From Nageia nagi (taxonomy: Eukaryota > Pinophyta): a stretch of 64,000 bases of DNA. This document shows, piece after piece, positions 1 to 12,172 of this stretch (its first letter is position 1; every line of letters begins with the position of its first letter). Location: assembly GCA_050084985.1 (NCBI GenBank), contig JBITNC010000001.1:138942001-139006000 (forward strand). Reading direction: 5' to 3'. Below the pieces are notes generated by a model, which saw nothing but the letters and a program-made list of their open reading frames with translations, made no database searches and was not told the origin of the DNA. Both the position numbers and the translations under genes were made by a program.

Positions 1-400
1 TCACATCATGTTGTCTATTTAGTTGGGAACAAATATGGTCATGATATACATTCTAGACAATAAGTTTCTCTATGATATTCTTGGAAGACCTTAGATACAT
101 CCAATGAGGTGTGTACCAAATACATTACATAGATTGATTAAATTTAACCGTGGTGAATATGAATTTGTAGTTGAGGTAGTGGAGGAAAATTTAAATATGA
201 TTGTAAAAGTAGGGAACACCATATTAATCCCTTATAAAAATATTAAAATTCATGAAGATAATGATAAAGATAATGAGGAAGATGAAGAGGAACATAGTGA
301 TAGTATATATTTGTACAAAGAAATAGGTATTGAAACATATGTAGTTAGTCATAGAGTTATTAAAGATGACATTAGAAACTTTGACAAACTAAAAGCATAA
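1..400 (+). pseudogene. Element W: retropepsin C-terminal remnant
   Basis: The + strand reads the end of a plant gypsy protease: a YDILGRP stretch, then an in-frame stop where Trp is usual, then PNTLHRLIKF. This corresponds to the LLGRPW...PSTLHQ.LKF region that follows the retropepsin fold in plant Ty3/gypsy polyproteins. The active-site part lies before position 1. The downstream part is acidic (EDNDKDNEEDEEE). It is the 5' edge of the W pol remnant that continues to about 4110. The family call rests on these motifs only. Confidence 0.6.
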
Positions 401-1440
401 AATGGAAATCAACATCAATGCTAGCCTCATTACAAGCACTACCCTCATTACTATAGATGTAGTTAGGATTAATATGAATATAATAAAGATGATATATATA
501 CAATATTATAAAATGTAGATACTTTAAAAATAGAATTAAAGGATTATATAGATAGCAAAAAGATGGTAGCTTATGCTAAAATCAATAAAGAACATGAGAA
601 ATGAAATACCATATACTGTATATAACTTAGTACATGGAATACAAAAAATATAGGGGTAAGGGATGTGAAAGGAATGGATAAGGTATTGAGTATTGCCTGT
701 AAAAATATTATAATCAAATGAAAGAAAGATTGGACTACGTTCAAAGAAGATGAATAAGAAAAATTTAGTTTCACATAGTAGTTACACATATTTAGGATTA
801 CAATTAGAGATACAGTTAGTTAATAGGGTTCAGTTTGCATCAATCAATAAGAGAATCACCTTAGATGATCCCCACTAAATCCATTTCCATGTTGAGAAAA
901 TAGATGTCATAGCCTCCTAGCTTATGCTTTACAAGATAGTTTATAGCTCTTCTAATGTATTTAAAATAGATTATATTCTTTTGCACACATTGGGGGTAAG
1001 ATCAAAGTTCAAACTATTCCATCCTAAGAGGAAAGGAAAATTCACTTTTCATATTTATGCTTACTTTGGAGAAAATATGGAGGATATAACATGTTCTTCC
1101 ATACTACACTAACCTACTTTCTTTTTTCATTACATATGAGTAAGATAGGTAACTAGGGGTAGGTGTATATGTGTGACATTATTTCTCTTATGACATAAGA
1201 GTATTGGAGACATTGCCTAACTTGCATCAATATGGTGATGAGATACCATTGTTGAATGAGAATATTTTTGAGATAAATATTGATAATGTAACAAGGTTTA
1301 TGGAATATTTATATTAGAACAAGAATAATTAGGAATGATAAATACAACTACCAATAGTTTTTAATAGAATTTTAAGGATATTTTTCCTAAAAATACAATG
1401 ATATGATAGGATTAGATCCCTCCTTTATGAATCATATCTT
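401..1440 (+). pseudogene. Element W: protease-to-RT linker, decayed
   Basis: About 1 kb between the protease tail and the RT. It is AT-rich and full of stops in all frames. I see no domain except scattered residues resembling the pre-RT linker of Tat-like elements near 1330-1480. The short open stretches at 571-789 and 924-1112 show no recognisable similarity and are not called as genes. Confidence 0.4.
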
Positions 1441-2330
1441 GGTACTACATAAAGATGCCAAACTTGTATAATATAAAATAATACTAATGCATCTAAAGAA
1501 TTCTTTGCTAGTCAAGAATGAAACAAATAAGTATCTCAAGGAAGAATTCATTGAAACCATTTATTACTCACCTTGGTTGGTAAACATTGTTCCTACTTTG
1601 AAACCAAATGGAGAGATTAGATATTGTATAGATTTTAGATATCTAAACAAGGCTTGTACAAAAGATAATTTTCCTTTACCATACATTGACATAATATTCA
1701 ACTACAAAATATAAATTGTTATCTTCCATGGATGGTTTCTTCAAATAGCCAAATTAGAATCAATAGTTAAGATCAACATAAGATAACTTTCATGACACCT
1801 TGGGGAATATTTTGTTGGTTATTCATGCTCTTTGGCTTCAAAAATATAGAGAGAAACATATTAAAGAGAAATAGTAACTATGTTTCATGATCTTATTCAT
1901 AAACATGTTGAAGTTTGTGTTGATGACATTCTTACAAAATTAGTTAAGCAAGAAAATCATTTAGAATATCTAATATTCATTTTTGACAGGATGAGATAAT
2001 TCAATGTAAAGTTAAATTCTAAAAAATGTGTTTTTAGGTATCTAGTGAAATGTTTTTTAGTTACATTATATCTAGAAGAGGTATACAATTAGATCCAAAG
2101 AAAGTTAAAGATATAATGAATATACCTCCACCAAAGAACATTAGAAAACTTAGAAGCCAACAAGACAAGCTACATGTAATCAAAAGTTTTATTGTCCAAT
2201 TAGCTAATATAATAGCTTGCTTCTTTTATTTACTTAGGAAAGGAAACAAGTTCATTAAGACCAAGGAATGTCAAGAAATATTTGATGAAAAAAAGTATTT
2301 GCTTAATCATCTTGTTCTATAGCCAATTAA
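1441..2330 (+). pseudogene. Element W: reverse transcriptase, broken
   Basis: RNA-directed DNA polymerase of a Ty3/gypsy element, in several frames. Seen in order: YYSPWLVNIVPTLKPNGEI, the DFR.LNKAC.KDNFPLP motif, an MDGFF segment, MTPWGIFC, a catalytic VCVDDIL near 1913-1933 (both Asp kept), KKCVF, and the RT-to-RNase H connection SRRGIQLDPKKVKDI. Many stops and at least two frame changes make it inactive. Its order matches family Y (RT, RNase H, second RNase H, integrase), but the sequence is clearly a different family. Confidence 0.8.
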
Positions 2331-3070
2331 TCACATGAAACCTTTGTAATTATATGTCTCAACCATAAACAATGTTATAGGAATAGTCCTAATATAACTT
2401 GACATAGAAAATTAGGAGAGGGATATGTATTATTTGTCCAAGATACTACCAAATGTATAAGTAAATTACATACCAATTGAGAAATTATGCTATGCAATAG
2501 TGTACACCACATAAAAATTGAGACATTAAATGATTAAAATTACCACTTTCATTGTAGCTCAAGTTGATCAATTGAGATACTTGTTATCAAACCATAGTTA
2601 CAAGAAGACAACTAAATGGATAATGGATTTAAAAGAGTTTGATCTTCTATATGCATGTCATAAGGTAATTAAGGGATATTTTATAGGTAATATGTAAGCA
2701 AAAGCACCATATGATGGTAGACATGAACTTGTGGTACTATTTGAGCAACATAAAGTAAACACATAGATATTATTCTTTAACAGATCTAATTATTTACAAG
2801 GGTCCAAGGCAAGAATTGTGTAACTCTATTCTAAAGGATTAAATGTAGCAATCAATCTTGGTATAAATAAGTTACAAGTTTATGGTGATTCATTGCTTGT
2901 TATCAATCAAATCAATGATCTCTACAATACAAAGGATAAAATATATCCATATAGAGATTTAGTTGGAAGGATGGTTAACAAAGGCTTTGAAAAATTAAGT
3001 TTGTATAAATTACAAGAAAAAATAATAGATTTGCAAATGCCATGGCTAGCATAGCTTCTTTGACACCTAT
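2331..3070 (+). pseudogene. Element W: two RNase H-like domains, broken
   Basis: The first half carries the gypsy RNase H signature in pieces: YYLSKILPN, YIPIEKLCYAIVYTT, then DQLRYLLSN and KWIMDLKEFDL. The second half (about 2770-3060) carries a separate RNase H-like stretch with YSKGLNVAINLGINKL and GDSLLVINQI, and its spacing matches the second RNase H of family Y further along the window. Two RNase H domains are typical of the Tat group. Frequent stops show the region is dead. Confidence 0.6.
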
Positions 3071-4110
3071 ATCAGTTAAATATGAAGAGACAATCATGAA
3101 CATAAATAGTTTTAGTCATTGCTCCTTTATGGATGATGATGACTACCAAGGGTTATTCAAGAAAGAGCCACTTATATGTGCTATTATTTCACTACATGAA
3201 TGATATGCTAACATCTACAACTACCTAAACTAAGGAAAGATTTCATATTCATATCAATCCATGTTACTCAAATGAAGGTTCAAAGGAATGGTTATAAGGT
3301 CTATCATTATAGGTGATATTCTTTATAAAATATCATTTAATGGTACTTTGATCAGATTCTTAAATGATATTAAAGAAAATAAGGCTATACAACAAGTGCA
3401 TGATAACATAAGTGGGAGATATTTTAATGAAAAATATATATTTCATAAACTCTTATAGCTAGGATACTATTGGCCATATATGGAAAAGGACTACATTTTA
3501 AATGTTAATAGGTATGAAAAATGTCAAAAGCATGCCAATTTCAAATAAGATCCATCAAGTGAACTAGACATAATGATATCTCCTTAGCCTTTTTTTATTT
3601 GGTCTTTGGATTTAATAGGAGTCAACAACCCCAAATCTAGTGAGGGACATAAGATTATTCTAGTTACCACTTAATAATTTAAGAAATGGTTATATTAAGT
3701 ACTATTAAGATCATCTAAAGGTCCTCAAATTATGAAATTCATGACTACAAATATTATAGCAAGATTTGGTATTCCATTTCATATCATCATGGATAATGAA
3801 AAGAATTTCGAAAGTGAACAAGGGAGTTTTACAAGGAATTCAAAATAAAATAAAATATTCTAATTAATATAATATCCACAAAATCATTATCAACATTTTA
3901 TGTAAAACAACAAAGAAGACCCATAGATACTAGTATTCATAAATTATCTATGTACTTTGGGAATATAGAACTAGTTTCATATCAACCACATGATGCACAA
4001 CATTCTCATTAGTATATGAAGATGAGGTAATCCTACCATTGGAAATATAAATACTATCATTAAGAGGGTATTTAGAAGGCATCATTAATCAGGAACAATA
4101 ATGATAATTA
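3071..4110 (+). pseudogene. Element W: integrase, broken
   Basis: Integrase remnant. Seen: HDNISGRYFN (zinc-binding His region), GYYWPYMEKDY, CQKHA (one Cys of the pair changed), SLDLIGVNNP with the first catalytic Asp, GHKIILVTT, ARFGIPFHIIMDN with the second Asp, then loss of frame before the catalytic Glu. Near 4010-4090, EVILPLEI and LRGYLEG match the segment after the core. Pol appears to end near 4100. Confidence 0.7.
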
Positions 4111-4476
4111 AGATTAAGACAATTAGAATGATTGGATGAAATGCATAAATTTATGCCATTTATGTTCATTTTTACCTTAAAATTTCCATTTATGTAGACT
4201 TGACAAGACATAGGGTTTATTTTTTCAAAGCATAAATTTCTTACCCTACCCATATCCATGATATGTTAAATCAAAATAAAAACCCATAATTACTCAAAAA
4301 TAGCAATGTTTGTTTTGGGTTCCCTCTAGTTTTTTCTTAAATAATTAAGTCCCCTAACATAATATTTGATCCATTCCATTACTAAATTATCATTACAATA
4401 CATAATTAAACATTCATATTACATTATTTTTCATACTTAATAACTTTAAAATATAATAATGTCTTAAAATAAATAT
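4111..4476. other. Element W: AT-rich 3' noncoding stretch
   Basis: AT-rich sequence between the W integrase and the insertion point of X1. I see no reading frame, RNA gene or repeat. After removal of X1 it continues directly into 49885, so it was the DNA between W pol and its antisense ORF. Confidence 0.5.
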
Positions 4477-4481
4477 ACATT
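4477..4481. other. Target site duplication of X1, left copy
   Basis: ACATT directly before the LTR start TGTATTC; the same five bases follow the end of the 3' LTR at 49880-49884. A 5-bp duplication is usual for gypsy integrase. Confidence 0.8.
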
Positions 4482-4782
4482 TGTATTCTTTCATAAATGC
4501 ACTCTAACTTGGGGTTAAAACAATATCATTCTTTTCAAAAACTTCTTTTTATTCCAATTTCCTTCCCTTTCACATATAATTTAAGTCTTTTTGTTAGTCT
4601 TAAGTTTAAATAATTATGAGTGTTGTCAAAATTTGGCTATTGTATATATAAATCTTGGTATTTCATATTTTTTCTTATAATTTTTTAGTCAAATTCTAGT
4701 GGGTATTACAATAACTCCTAGGGGATAAACATCAAGTCATGTTAGCAGTCAAAAGAGCTAGGAACTATATGTATAGAAGAGC

Positions 4783-4935
4783 TAGTGTTTAGGATTTGTT
4801 GTAATTATAGTGTTTATAAGTTGTTGAAAATATAGTGTTTGGGAGTTATTGTAAATACAATTTTTGAGAGATATTACGAATATAGTGTCTAGGAGTTGTT
4901 GTAAATATAGTATCTGAGAGTTGTTGTAAAAATGT
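4783..4935. repeat. Short tandem repeat in X1 LTR, ~26 bp
   Basis: About six degenerate copies of a unit like AGTGTCTAGGAGTTGTTGT followed by AAATAT. Related blocks occur in the other X LTRs near 16528-16675, 28576-28690 and 48322-48475, with different copy numbers. Confidence 0.75.
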
Positions 4936-5020
4936 ACCCAAGCTATGTCCAAATAATCAATGGGAGATGCCTAGAAGTAAATATACCATGTCAATTTTTA
5001 ATAGTGATATCATCATTTTT

Positions 5021-5250
5021 GGCTAAAATTAGCATGTCCTAAAATAAGTAATAGTAGGTGATGATTCATGAAGATACCAAATATAACCCATTGATTTTCA
5101 ATAGTGGCATCATCATTTTTGGCTAAAATCATTAGGTCCTAGAATAAGTAATGGTAGTTGAAGATTCATGAATATACCAAATAAAGCCCATCGATTCTAA
5201 GCAACGATGTCAAAAATTTTGATCAAAATAAATAAGTACTAAGGAGAGCC
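5021..5250. repeat. ~100-bp tandem repeat in X1 5' LTR, 2 units
   Basis: Two full units plus a partial one, each beginning GGCTAAAAT and containing AAATAAGTAATGGTAGGTGA, GATTCATGAAGATACCAAAT and a CCCATNGATT segment. The X1 3' LTR also has two units, whereas the X2 LTRs have four. Confidence 0.8.
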
Positions 5251-6731
5251 AAATCATCAATAGAGCTTGGAGAAAATAAATAGAACTTGCCAAACTAAGG
5301 TGAGAGTAATGGGTAAGAAGTAACACTTAGGTCCACTTGATCTTACATGTTAGACCGTTGGGGCCCTATTAATGTGTCAAATTCAACTCAATTTCACATT
5401 AAAAATGGTAGTTTCTACTCAAACTAACTTGATATATTATTCACTACCCCTATTAATATATTCAATCAAAACTACAATATGGATCATCAATGGTTGCAGA
5501 AGTAGAAGACTACCAACAAAGTATAGTGCCAGATCATACCTATCAAATTATAGATCAGTATTTCTTCAATCAGGTATAGTACCATCTTTAATTAACTATA
5601 GGATCAAAAAAGGAGTAGTCAACAACATCTAAGGAATATTGCAGCTCAATGGATACAACTATTCAAAAGTTGTAAATTCCTAGATAGTCATGCTATTGGT
5701 ACTTATTCACTATGTAATCTAACACAATTATAATATTTATTATAAATAGTTGTCTTCACTAGTTTCAACTAAGATGAGTAATTATGCATATTTATGGTAT
5801 AAAATAACCCACTAGAGCATGTAAATGTATAAATGGTAGACTATTAGAAATCAATGAGGTCAAAAATTCTAGCAAATTTGGCTAGGTTTATAAGTTGCTT
5901 TCATACATGATAATACAAATAGATAATGATTTGCCCTTTTAAAACAAGTGGCTATTTATTATTTTTGTGAATATTATGTATGGAATGTTGTCTTTTGTTA
6001 TGTCTATGTATTGTGATTATGAGACCCCAAGGTTAAGATAACACACTATTCTTAATCTTGACTATGGATTGCTACCTATGCTGCAATGCCCAAGCTATGT
6101 AGTTCTTGTTTAAATTTTAGTTTAATGTGTTCATCTCTTTCTAGTAACTCTGTACTTTTTATCTCTTTCCTATTACTTTAAACTTTTACAATAGATAGGA
6201 ATAGACCTATAACCTGAAGATTGAGTAGAAAACCATCATGTGCACATTTCCACCATCTTCTGCTCTTTCAAGGAACCTATTATTATAAAAAATGGAGAAA
6301 TTGATTAGAACAAACCCTTTAAAGTTACATTATACTAATAAATAGTAGAAACTTCCATTTTTAGCATGATCAATGGAACACAAACTAAAATTCCATATTT
6401 AGCTAACATAAATAGGCTAGACAGCCTTGTTTGGTTTGCTATCAATTAGATTCTTCAAATATTATAAGGTTTTTTTAATCTCATTAATGACTATACTATC
6501 AACCAATTAGTATTTTTAACCCTAACACCTCTAGAATGTAGACTTACTAGAAGTAATACCAAAAATTCCCTTAAAAAGCTTAGGTTTCAAGAGCTATCAA
6601 TTCCTCATAGGAGGACTCAGTGAAAGATTTCTCAAGTTGTATCCCCTGTAGTTACCTTAAGGGCAATCCCACTATCAGTTGTATTTGATTCAACTCTAGA
6701 AGATCCTTCGCATGATACCGATACTTTAATC

Positions 6732-8290
6732 ATGGCTCAATAGGCTAATTTTCCTTCTTGGAATAATGTTCATCCTTTGGTTATTATTGCTAACTCCCCT
6801 ACTATACCTTAAGCAACATTCAAAGTTTTCTCTATGTATGATGGGTCTAGTAAAACACTATATAAACATTATCAAGTTGTATTTTTTTTAGCTTCAATCT
6901 TTAATATCACTAATGACATGGTGATGACCAAGTTATTATCACACTCTTTTGTAGGCAAAGTAGTTGAATGGTTCAAAACTCTCATCTCCAATCTATAAAT
7001 TCATAAAGAGAGTTATGTTAGGATTTAATTAAAAGATTTGCTATAGATGGTGATGATAGTACATTCCATAACCTTATAGCATGTATCAAAAGACATCCTC
7101 ATGAGTCTATTGATGATTTTAATATCATATTTAAGAGAACATGGAAATCTATTCTAGTAAGAATTAGATCAACAAGTACACAAGCTTTGGTATATTATAG
7201 GAAGGCCTTTCTCTTGAACCCTAATTTGCTCATTATTATGTCAAGAGATACCTTCCTAGATGTTTACTAGATAATAAAAACTTTTGAAAATAACTTGGTA
7301 TCCTCTATAAAGATGCAACCTATAACCATTATGCCTTTATTTCCTAATTCACCTCCTAAACAAGTCCCACAAATTGCTCATCCTAGAGTTTTAGTCTTAC
7401 TACCTCCTTCTAAACCTATTTTCCAAAATTAGATACCAGCATTATGTGCTCATGGATCTATTGGTACTAAAATTGATCCTAAGTCTTAAGAGAAGAAAAG
7501 AATAAGGTAATTAGAGGTAACTATTAGGAACCTTACCAATAAGCTAACTCTATAAGAAAGGTAGAATCAAGGTTTCAATTATAGAAGATATGATAACCAA
7601 TATCAACCTAGATTGCATCCCAAGATGAACTAGAACAATCAAGTATCTCCAAAATAATTGAAAATGTTATTATGATAAGTTCTAAAAAAATGATGCTCCA
7701 AGCATTACAAAATGGTGTTTCCCATGTTCAGCTCCTCATTTTCTAGACTCATGTGCTATTTATCAACATCAATATTTGGGATTACATTAAGATCATATGA
7801 TGGAACCTACACTAGATCTTGATGTTGATCTTACCATGGTAAATTTTTAGCTTCTAATATATGCTAGAGAACAAACCAATTATGTTCATACTAGAGCTTC
7901 CTCCTCAATGGCTCTATAGCAACCCTAAATTACTTAGCAAAATCAACTATCTATTTTAGTACACCTAGAATCAAAGAAAAATAAGGCTCCCTTAGCTCAA
8001 CCATAAACTTAACAAGATTAATTCTTGATAAATATAGGAAATATTTATCAAAATTTAAGCACTAATGTCTCTGCTAAAACAAACCTTGCTACCATTAAAA
8101 AATAAGTCCTAGAGAAGGAGAGACCTAATGCATTGAGTTATCCTTTTATTACAAATTATCATGAAGAAAAAGCCACTCAACACTTCAAACACATCAACAA
8201 GAGGAATCAAGTAATCTTATCTCATATACTCCATATAATATTATGGAAGAATAGAAGAAAACTCTTTCTAATATGACTATGTTTGATGCA
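6732..8290 (+). pseudogene. X1 gag, broken
   Basis: Structural protein remnant starting at an ATG (MAQ) shared with X2. Seen: ATFKVFSMYDGSSKTLYKHY, KVVEWFKTLIS, then ESIDDFNIIFKRTW, which match the conserved helices of the retrotransposon gag domain. A proline-rich stretch and a charged coiled-coil-like stretch (EKKRIRQLE type) follow. A zinc knuckle with spacing C-x2-C-x3-H-x4-C begins at 7716 (WCFPCSAPHFLDSC) and is kept in X2. There are many stops and at least one frameshift. The end runs into the deletion that removed protease. Confidence 0.7.
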
Positions 8291-8325
8291 TTAATTATTA
8301 TTTACATTAAGATGCCTATCCAATC

Positions 8326-8810
8326 TTGATCACAATTAAAAAGGATAATGAGATATGGATGATGTACTTTGATGGGTCCAGATGTAACCATGGATGTGGA
8401 GCTAGAGTTGTGTTCAAATCTTTAGGACATATAAAAAGATTCTCCTTCAAATTCATATTGATTTGTACAAATAATATTGCTAAGTATGAAACCCTTTATT
8501 TAGGGTTATCTAAAATGATTATTATAGCCATCACATGCCCAATTATCCATGGTGATTCAAAATTGGTCATAGAGTAAGTCAAAAATCAGATTAGTGCAAA
8601 ATATCATTATTTGAAGACCTACAAAAATAGAGTTTAGAATTTATTAGATTCATTCTTGGCTATTAATTTTATATCTATTCTAAGAAGGTATAACCAAATA
8701 GTTGATGCACTTGCTAGTAAAGTGGCACATTATAACCTTACTTATTATAAAAGAGGAACTCTTGGAGTTAAATTTCAATGTAGGCCTTCAATACCTAATG
8801 CTGCTAATTT
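8326..8810 (+). pseudogene. X1 RNase H-like domain upstream of RT
   Basis: An RNase H-fold segment lying before reverse transcriptase. In one frame it keeps all four acidic positions expected of the catalytic set: Asp in YFDGS (8371-8373), Glu in KYETL (8488-8490), Asp in GDSKLV (8554-8556) and Asp in IVDALAS (8704-8706). CTNN just before the Glu matches the second RNase H of family Y (CTNNNAEYEAL). One stop occurs at 8575-8577. A separate, ordinary gypsy RNase H follows the RT in this element, so this is an additional domain. In families W and Y the additional domain lies after the first RNase H, so the order here is different. The domain call is firm by motif; its archaeal-type assignment is inferred. 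Confidence 0.75.
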
Positions 8811-9990
8811 TTAGTGGGTATTCAATTTTGATGAGCATATAATGAACTTCTTGTTGGATGAAGTAGTAGCTCACACTTTTGATATTCTAGAATTACTTGA
8901 TTGTTTCCAAGAATCAAATGTTATCAAACTTAAAAATAATGTTATATCAAAAGAATTACTCTCTTTTGAAATACTATTTGATTCAAAAGATGTCCAAAAA
9001 TCTAAATCCTTGGCCATCTAGAAGGAGAGTTATGTTGACCTAGAAATAGAACCTGATAGATATATAAAGGTTGGTTCAAAGTGTTCTAATGAAGAAAAAG
9101 TTGTTATATCTCAAATTTATCATGATTTCTCCAAAGTAATTACCTATATTTATGATTATATTAATACATATGATACGAGTGTCATACAACACACATTTGA
9201 GATTGAATCAAATGCCAAACCATATAAAAAAAATAAAGGCCAGTTAACCTAAAAATAGAAGCCATGAAACATCAATCAAGTTACTTGATTCAAAAATTAT
9301 TTATCCTATATAGAATTCTTCTTGACTTGGAAATCTAGTTCCTATTAGAAAGAAGAGTGGGGAAATCAGACTTTGTGTTGATTTTAGAAATTTGAATCAA
9401 GTGTCTCTCAAAGATAATTATCCTCTCCCACCTATGGAATAGATCTTACATATAGTAGCTAAAGCTTGCTATTTTTCAATAATTGATAGCTACTCAAGAT
9501 TTAACCAAATTTAGGTTAAAGATGAAAATCAATATAAAATTGTATTTACAACTAAATAGGTAACATTTGCTTTTCAAATAATGCATTTTGGTCTTTCTAA
9601 TGTAGAAGCTACTTTTCAAAGAGCCATGTATCATGCATTTGGTGACCTGATAAATAAGATTATCTTAGTCTATCTAGATGATATTACAATATTCTCAAAG
9701 AGCATAAAGGATCATCTAGAACATATTAGATAAATTTTTAAAAAATGCATGGAATTTGGTATTCTAATTAATCTAAAAAAGTCTATTTTTATGGTTAACC
9801 AAGGAAAATTTCTTGGCCACATTATCTCAAAGGAGAGATTAATAATTGATCCAAATAGAGTGAAATTTATTATATAATTACCACTCCCCTTCAACAACAA
9901 AGCCTTGCAATCATTCCATGGTTAGATAATTTTTGTTAAAAAATTCATTAATGATTTTTTAGATATTGTATCCCCAATCACTTCAATGCT
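8811..9990 (+). pseudogene. X1 reverse transcriptase, broken
   Basis: Pre-RT linker (RYIKVGSKCSNEEKVVISQ, SVIQHTFEIE) followed by RT. Motifs in order: [63 protein letters not shown], catalytic YLDD at 9671-9682 (intact), FLGHIISKE and the IDPNRVK connection. Stops and a frame change upstream make it inactive. It synthesises DNA from element RNA in family members that work. X2 carries the same domain in worse condition. Confidence 0.8.
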
Positions 9991-10390
9991 AAAGAAAGAT
10001 GCTATATTCTCTTAGTCAAAAGAAGCAAAACTAACTTTTAAAGAAATTAAAAAGGTTATAACAAAAGCTCTTGTACTTAAAAATCCTAATATGTCAAAGG
10101 ATTTCATCATGTACACATATGGAGAAGAAAAAAGTATTGTTGGAATTCTAACATAGAAAGATAATATGAAACAAGAACATCTAATTGACTTTCATATGCA
10201 AATGTCTTCCATAATAGAATCCTTGTATTTACTATCCATTAAGATGTAAGAAATTATGTTATGCAAGGATACTTATGTGAAGGAAAGGTTGGATGGATTA
10301 CTAAAATAATGAAATATAATATAGAAATTAAACCAACCAAGTTGATTAGAGGTCAATCTCTATGTTAAAATATATATGAAGCTTCACATA
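9991..10390 (+). pseudogene. X1 gypsy RNase H, broken
   Basis: Immediately after RT: FKEIKKVITKALVLKNPN, FIMYTYGEEKSIVGILT, then KPTKLIRGQSLC, which matches the tail of the RNase H domain of plant gypsy pol. The catalytic Asp normally in the .LYTDAS position is changed (YTYGEE) and the middle part is disordered by stops. Confidence 0.6.
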
Positions 10391-11700
10391 TGATTGCTAT
10401 CATAGAGGATGAGCAGCAACTTAATGAGGAAAGTGAGAGGATTAAGCAATTTATTTCTTATTTTCAAATTGGTAAATATCTTCAATCTCTAGATAGATTT
10501 TAGATAAGGAGATTTAAGATGCATGCCCTAAAGTTTGTGATGATAGATGACCATCTATATAGAAAGAACTTTGATCAAACCCTATTGAGATGTGTGATTC
10601 ATGATGCATCCCAAAGAATATTGCATAAATTTTATTATGGATTCTCTGGTAAGCATTATAGTGGACCAACTATAATAGCATAAATATTACAACATAGGTA
10701 TTATTTACCCACCATATTTCAAGATTCATTCAAGATTTCTCAAGAATGTGATGAATGCAGTAGATTTGTGGGAAAAAGAAGGCAACCTTATATGCCTCTT
10801 AAACCTATGGTAGTTGAGGAACCCTTCCAAAAATGGGGTATGTACTTCATTGGTGTTATAAAACCAAATTTTTTAGTAGGCCATAAATTCATCTTGACTA
10901 CAATAGATTACTTTACTAGATGGTCAGAAGCTATGCCATGTAAGAATGTAGATCAAGAAGTGGTGATAGAAATGATCAAAAGAATAATCACTTACTTTGG
11001 AATCCCATAGACTATTATCTTAGACAATGACTCAACATTTATTGGAGGTAAATTATCAAACCTTATTCTTGAATATGGGATATACTAATTATTCTCTCCA
11101 AATTATTACCTATAAGGTAATGGATTAATTGAATTAGCTAATAAAAACCTAACCTAGATCATCAAAAGAACAATTGAAGGGAATCCCAGATAGTGGCATA
11201 CATAATTAGACCTTGCATTATGGGAAAATAGTATTAGCATCAAATTAGTAATCAAAAAATTCCCACATACAATGGTATATGGTAAAATACCTATTTTATC
11301 AATATACATTGAGTTATTTGCATTAAAAATTCTATAAGAAATGGAGGACCATGACTTTGAGCCACTACAATCCAAGTATAATTAGCTCCTAAAGTTAGAG
11401 AAAGATCAAAATAAATCATATGAGTCATTTTAGCATGATCAACACATCATCAAGAAATGGTTTGATAAAAAAATTTCTTCCTAGTGAAGTTTGAACTAGG
11501 TGACATTGTTCTCAAATGAGATGAGGAGAGAGCAAAGCTTGAAAGACACTAAAAATTTTACTCTCTCTAGAGTAGGCCTTATATCATCACTCAATCCATG
11601 CAAAGTAATGCATTAAAATTATAAGATATCATTGGATCCAAAGAATTACCTCTTCTTATTAATAGGATCTATTTGATGCATTATTGGGTGATAAGATAAT
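10391..11700 (+). pseudogene. X1 integrase, broken
   Basis: The zinc-binding region is visible: HKFYYGFSGKHYSG (two His) and CDECSRF (Cys pair). The core follows: PFQKWGMYFIGVIKP, where the first catalytic Asp is Tyr (GAC to TAC); HKFILTTIDYFTRWSEA; FGIPxTIILDNDSTF with the second Asp; GNGLIELANKNLT with the Glu. The C-terminal part, with FELGDIVLK-type and LWIGPY-type pieces, runs to about 11700. At least five stops. The missing first Asp alone would abolish strand transfer. Confidence 0.75.
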
Positions 11701-12172
11701 TTTGTAACACTTGCCAAAAACTGTATAGTGTACATAATTTCAAAAAAAATAAAAAATAAAAAAATTTAGGCTTGTATATCTCCTAGAGCATGATGTGGGG
11801 TTAATGTTAATTCACTACTAAGCCATCAACTAAATAGGGTAAAATTTAAGGAAATATTTCCTTAGATTTCTCAAACCATCATACTATTACTTTAATTCAA
11901 AATTGACATGCTCTAAGTTTACATATCCAACCTATTGATACCCAATCTATATGATGTGTAGATCTTGATATCCTAAGCATTAATTACTATTAATATATAT
12001 TAGTCATAAACCTTGGATGAGTAAAACATATTTCTTGTCCTTTGACTCAACAATTAGCCATTTTTGATTATACAAGTTTCCACAGTAACAAGAGCATAGT
12101 GTTCATAGAGCTGAATTGAGAAAGGGGAGACAGAGTTGAAGGACCTTACATAGTGTGGATTCCAATTTCCAA
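11701..12172. other. X1 spacer between integrase and ORF3
   Basis: AT-rich, no reading frame. Blocks such as AAGCCATCAACTAAATAGGG and TTAAGGAAATATTT recur in the matching X2 spacer (23817-24344), so it is an old, conserved part of the element. I see no RNA or promoter motif. Confidence 0.5.

Larger units (their letters stand above)
4482..6344 (+). repeat. X1 5' LTR
   Basis: Starts TGTATTC and ends ..AATA (consensus CAATA in the sister LTRs), so the termini are TG...TA rather than TG...CA. It holds a TATA-like run near 4640-4652, a block of about 26-bp repeats, a block of about 100-bp repeats, and a long unique region. No ORF is supported. Its length is within 2 bp of the split 3' LTR. Confidence 0.8.

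Noticed and set aside
5372-5632. 86-codon + frame in the X1 5' LTR.
   Set aside because: The matching place in the other three X LTRs is closed, and no domain is recognisable.
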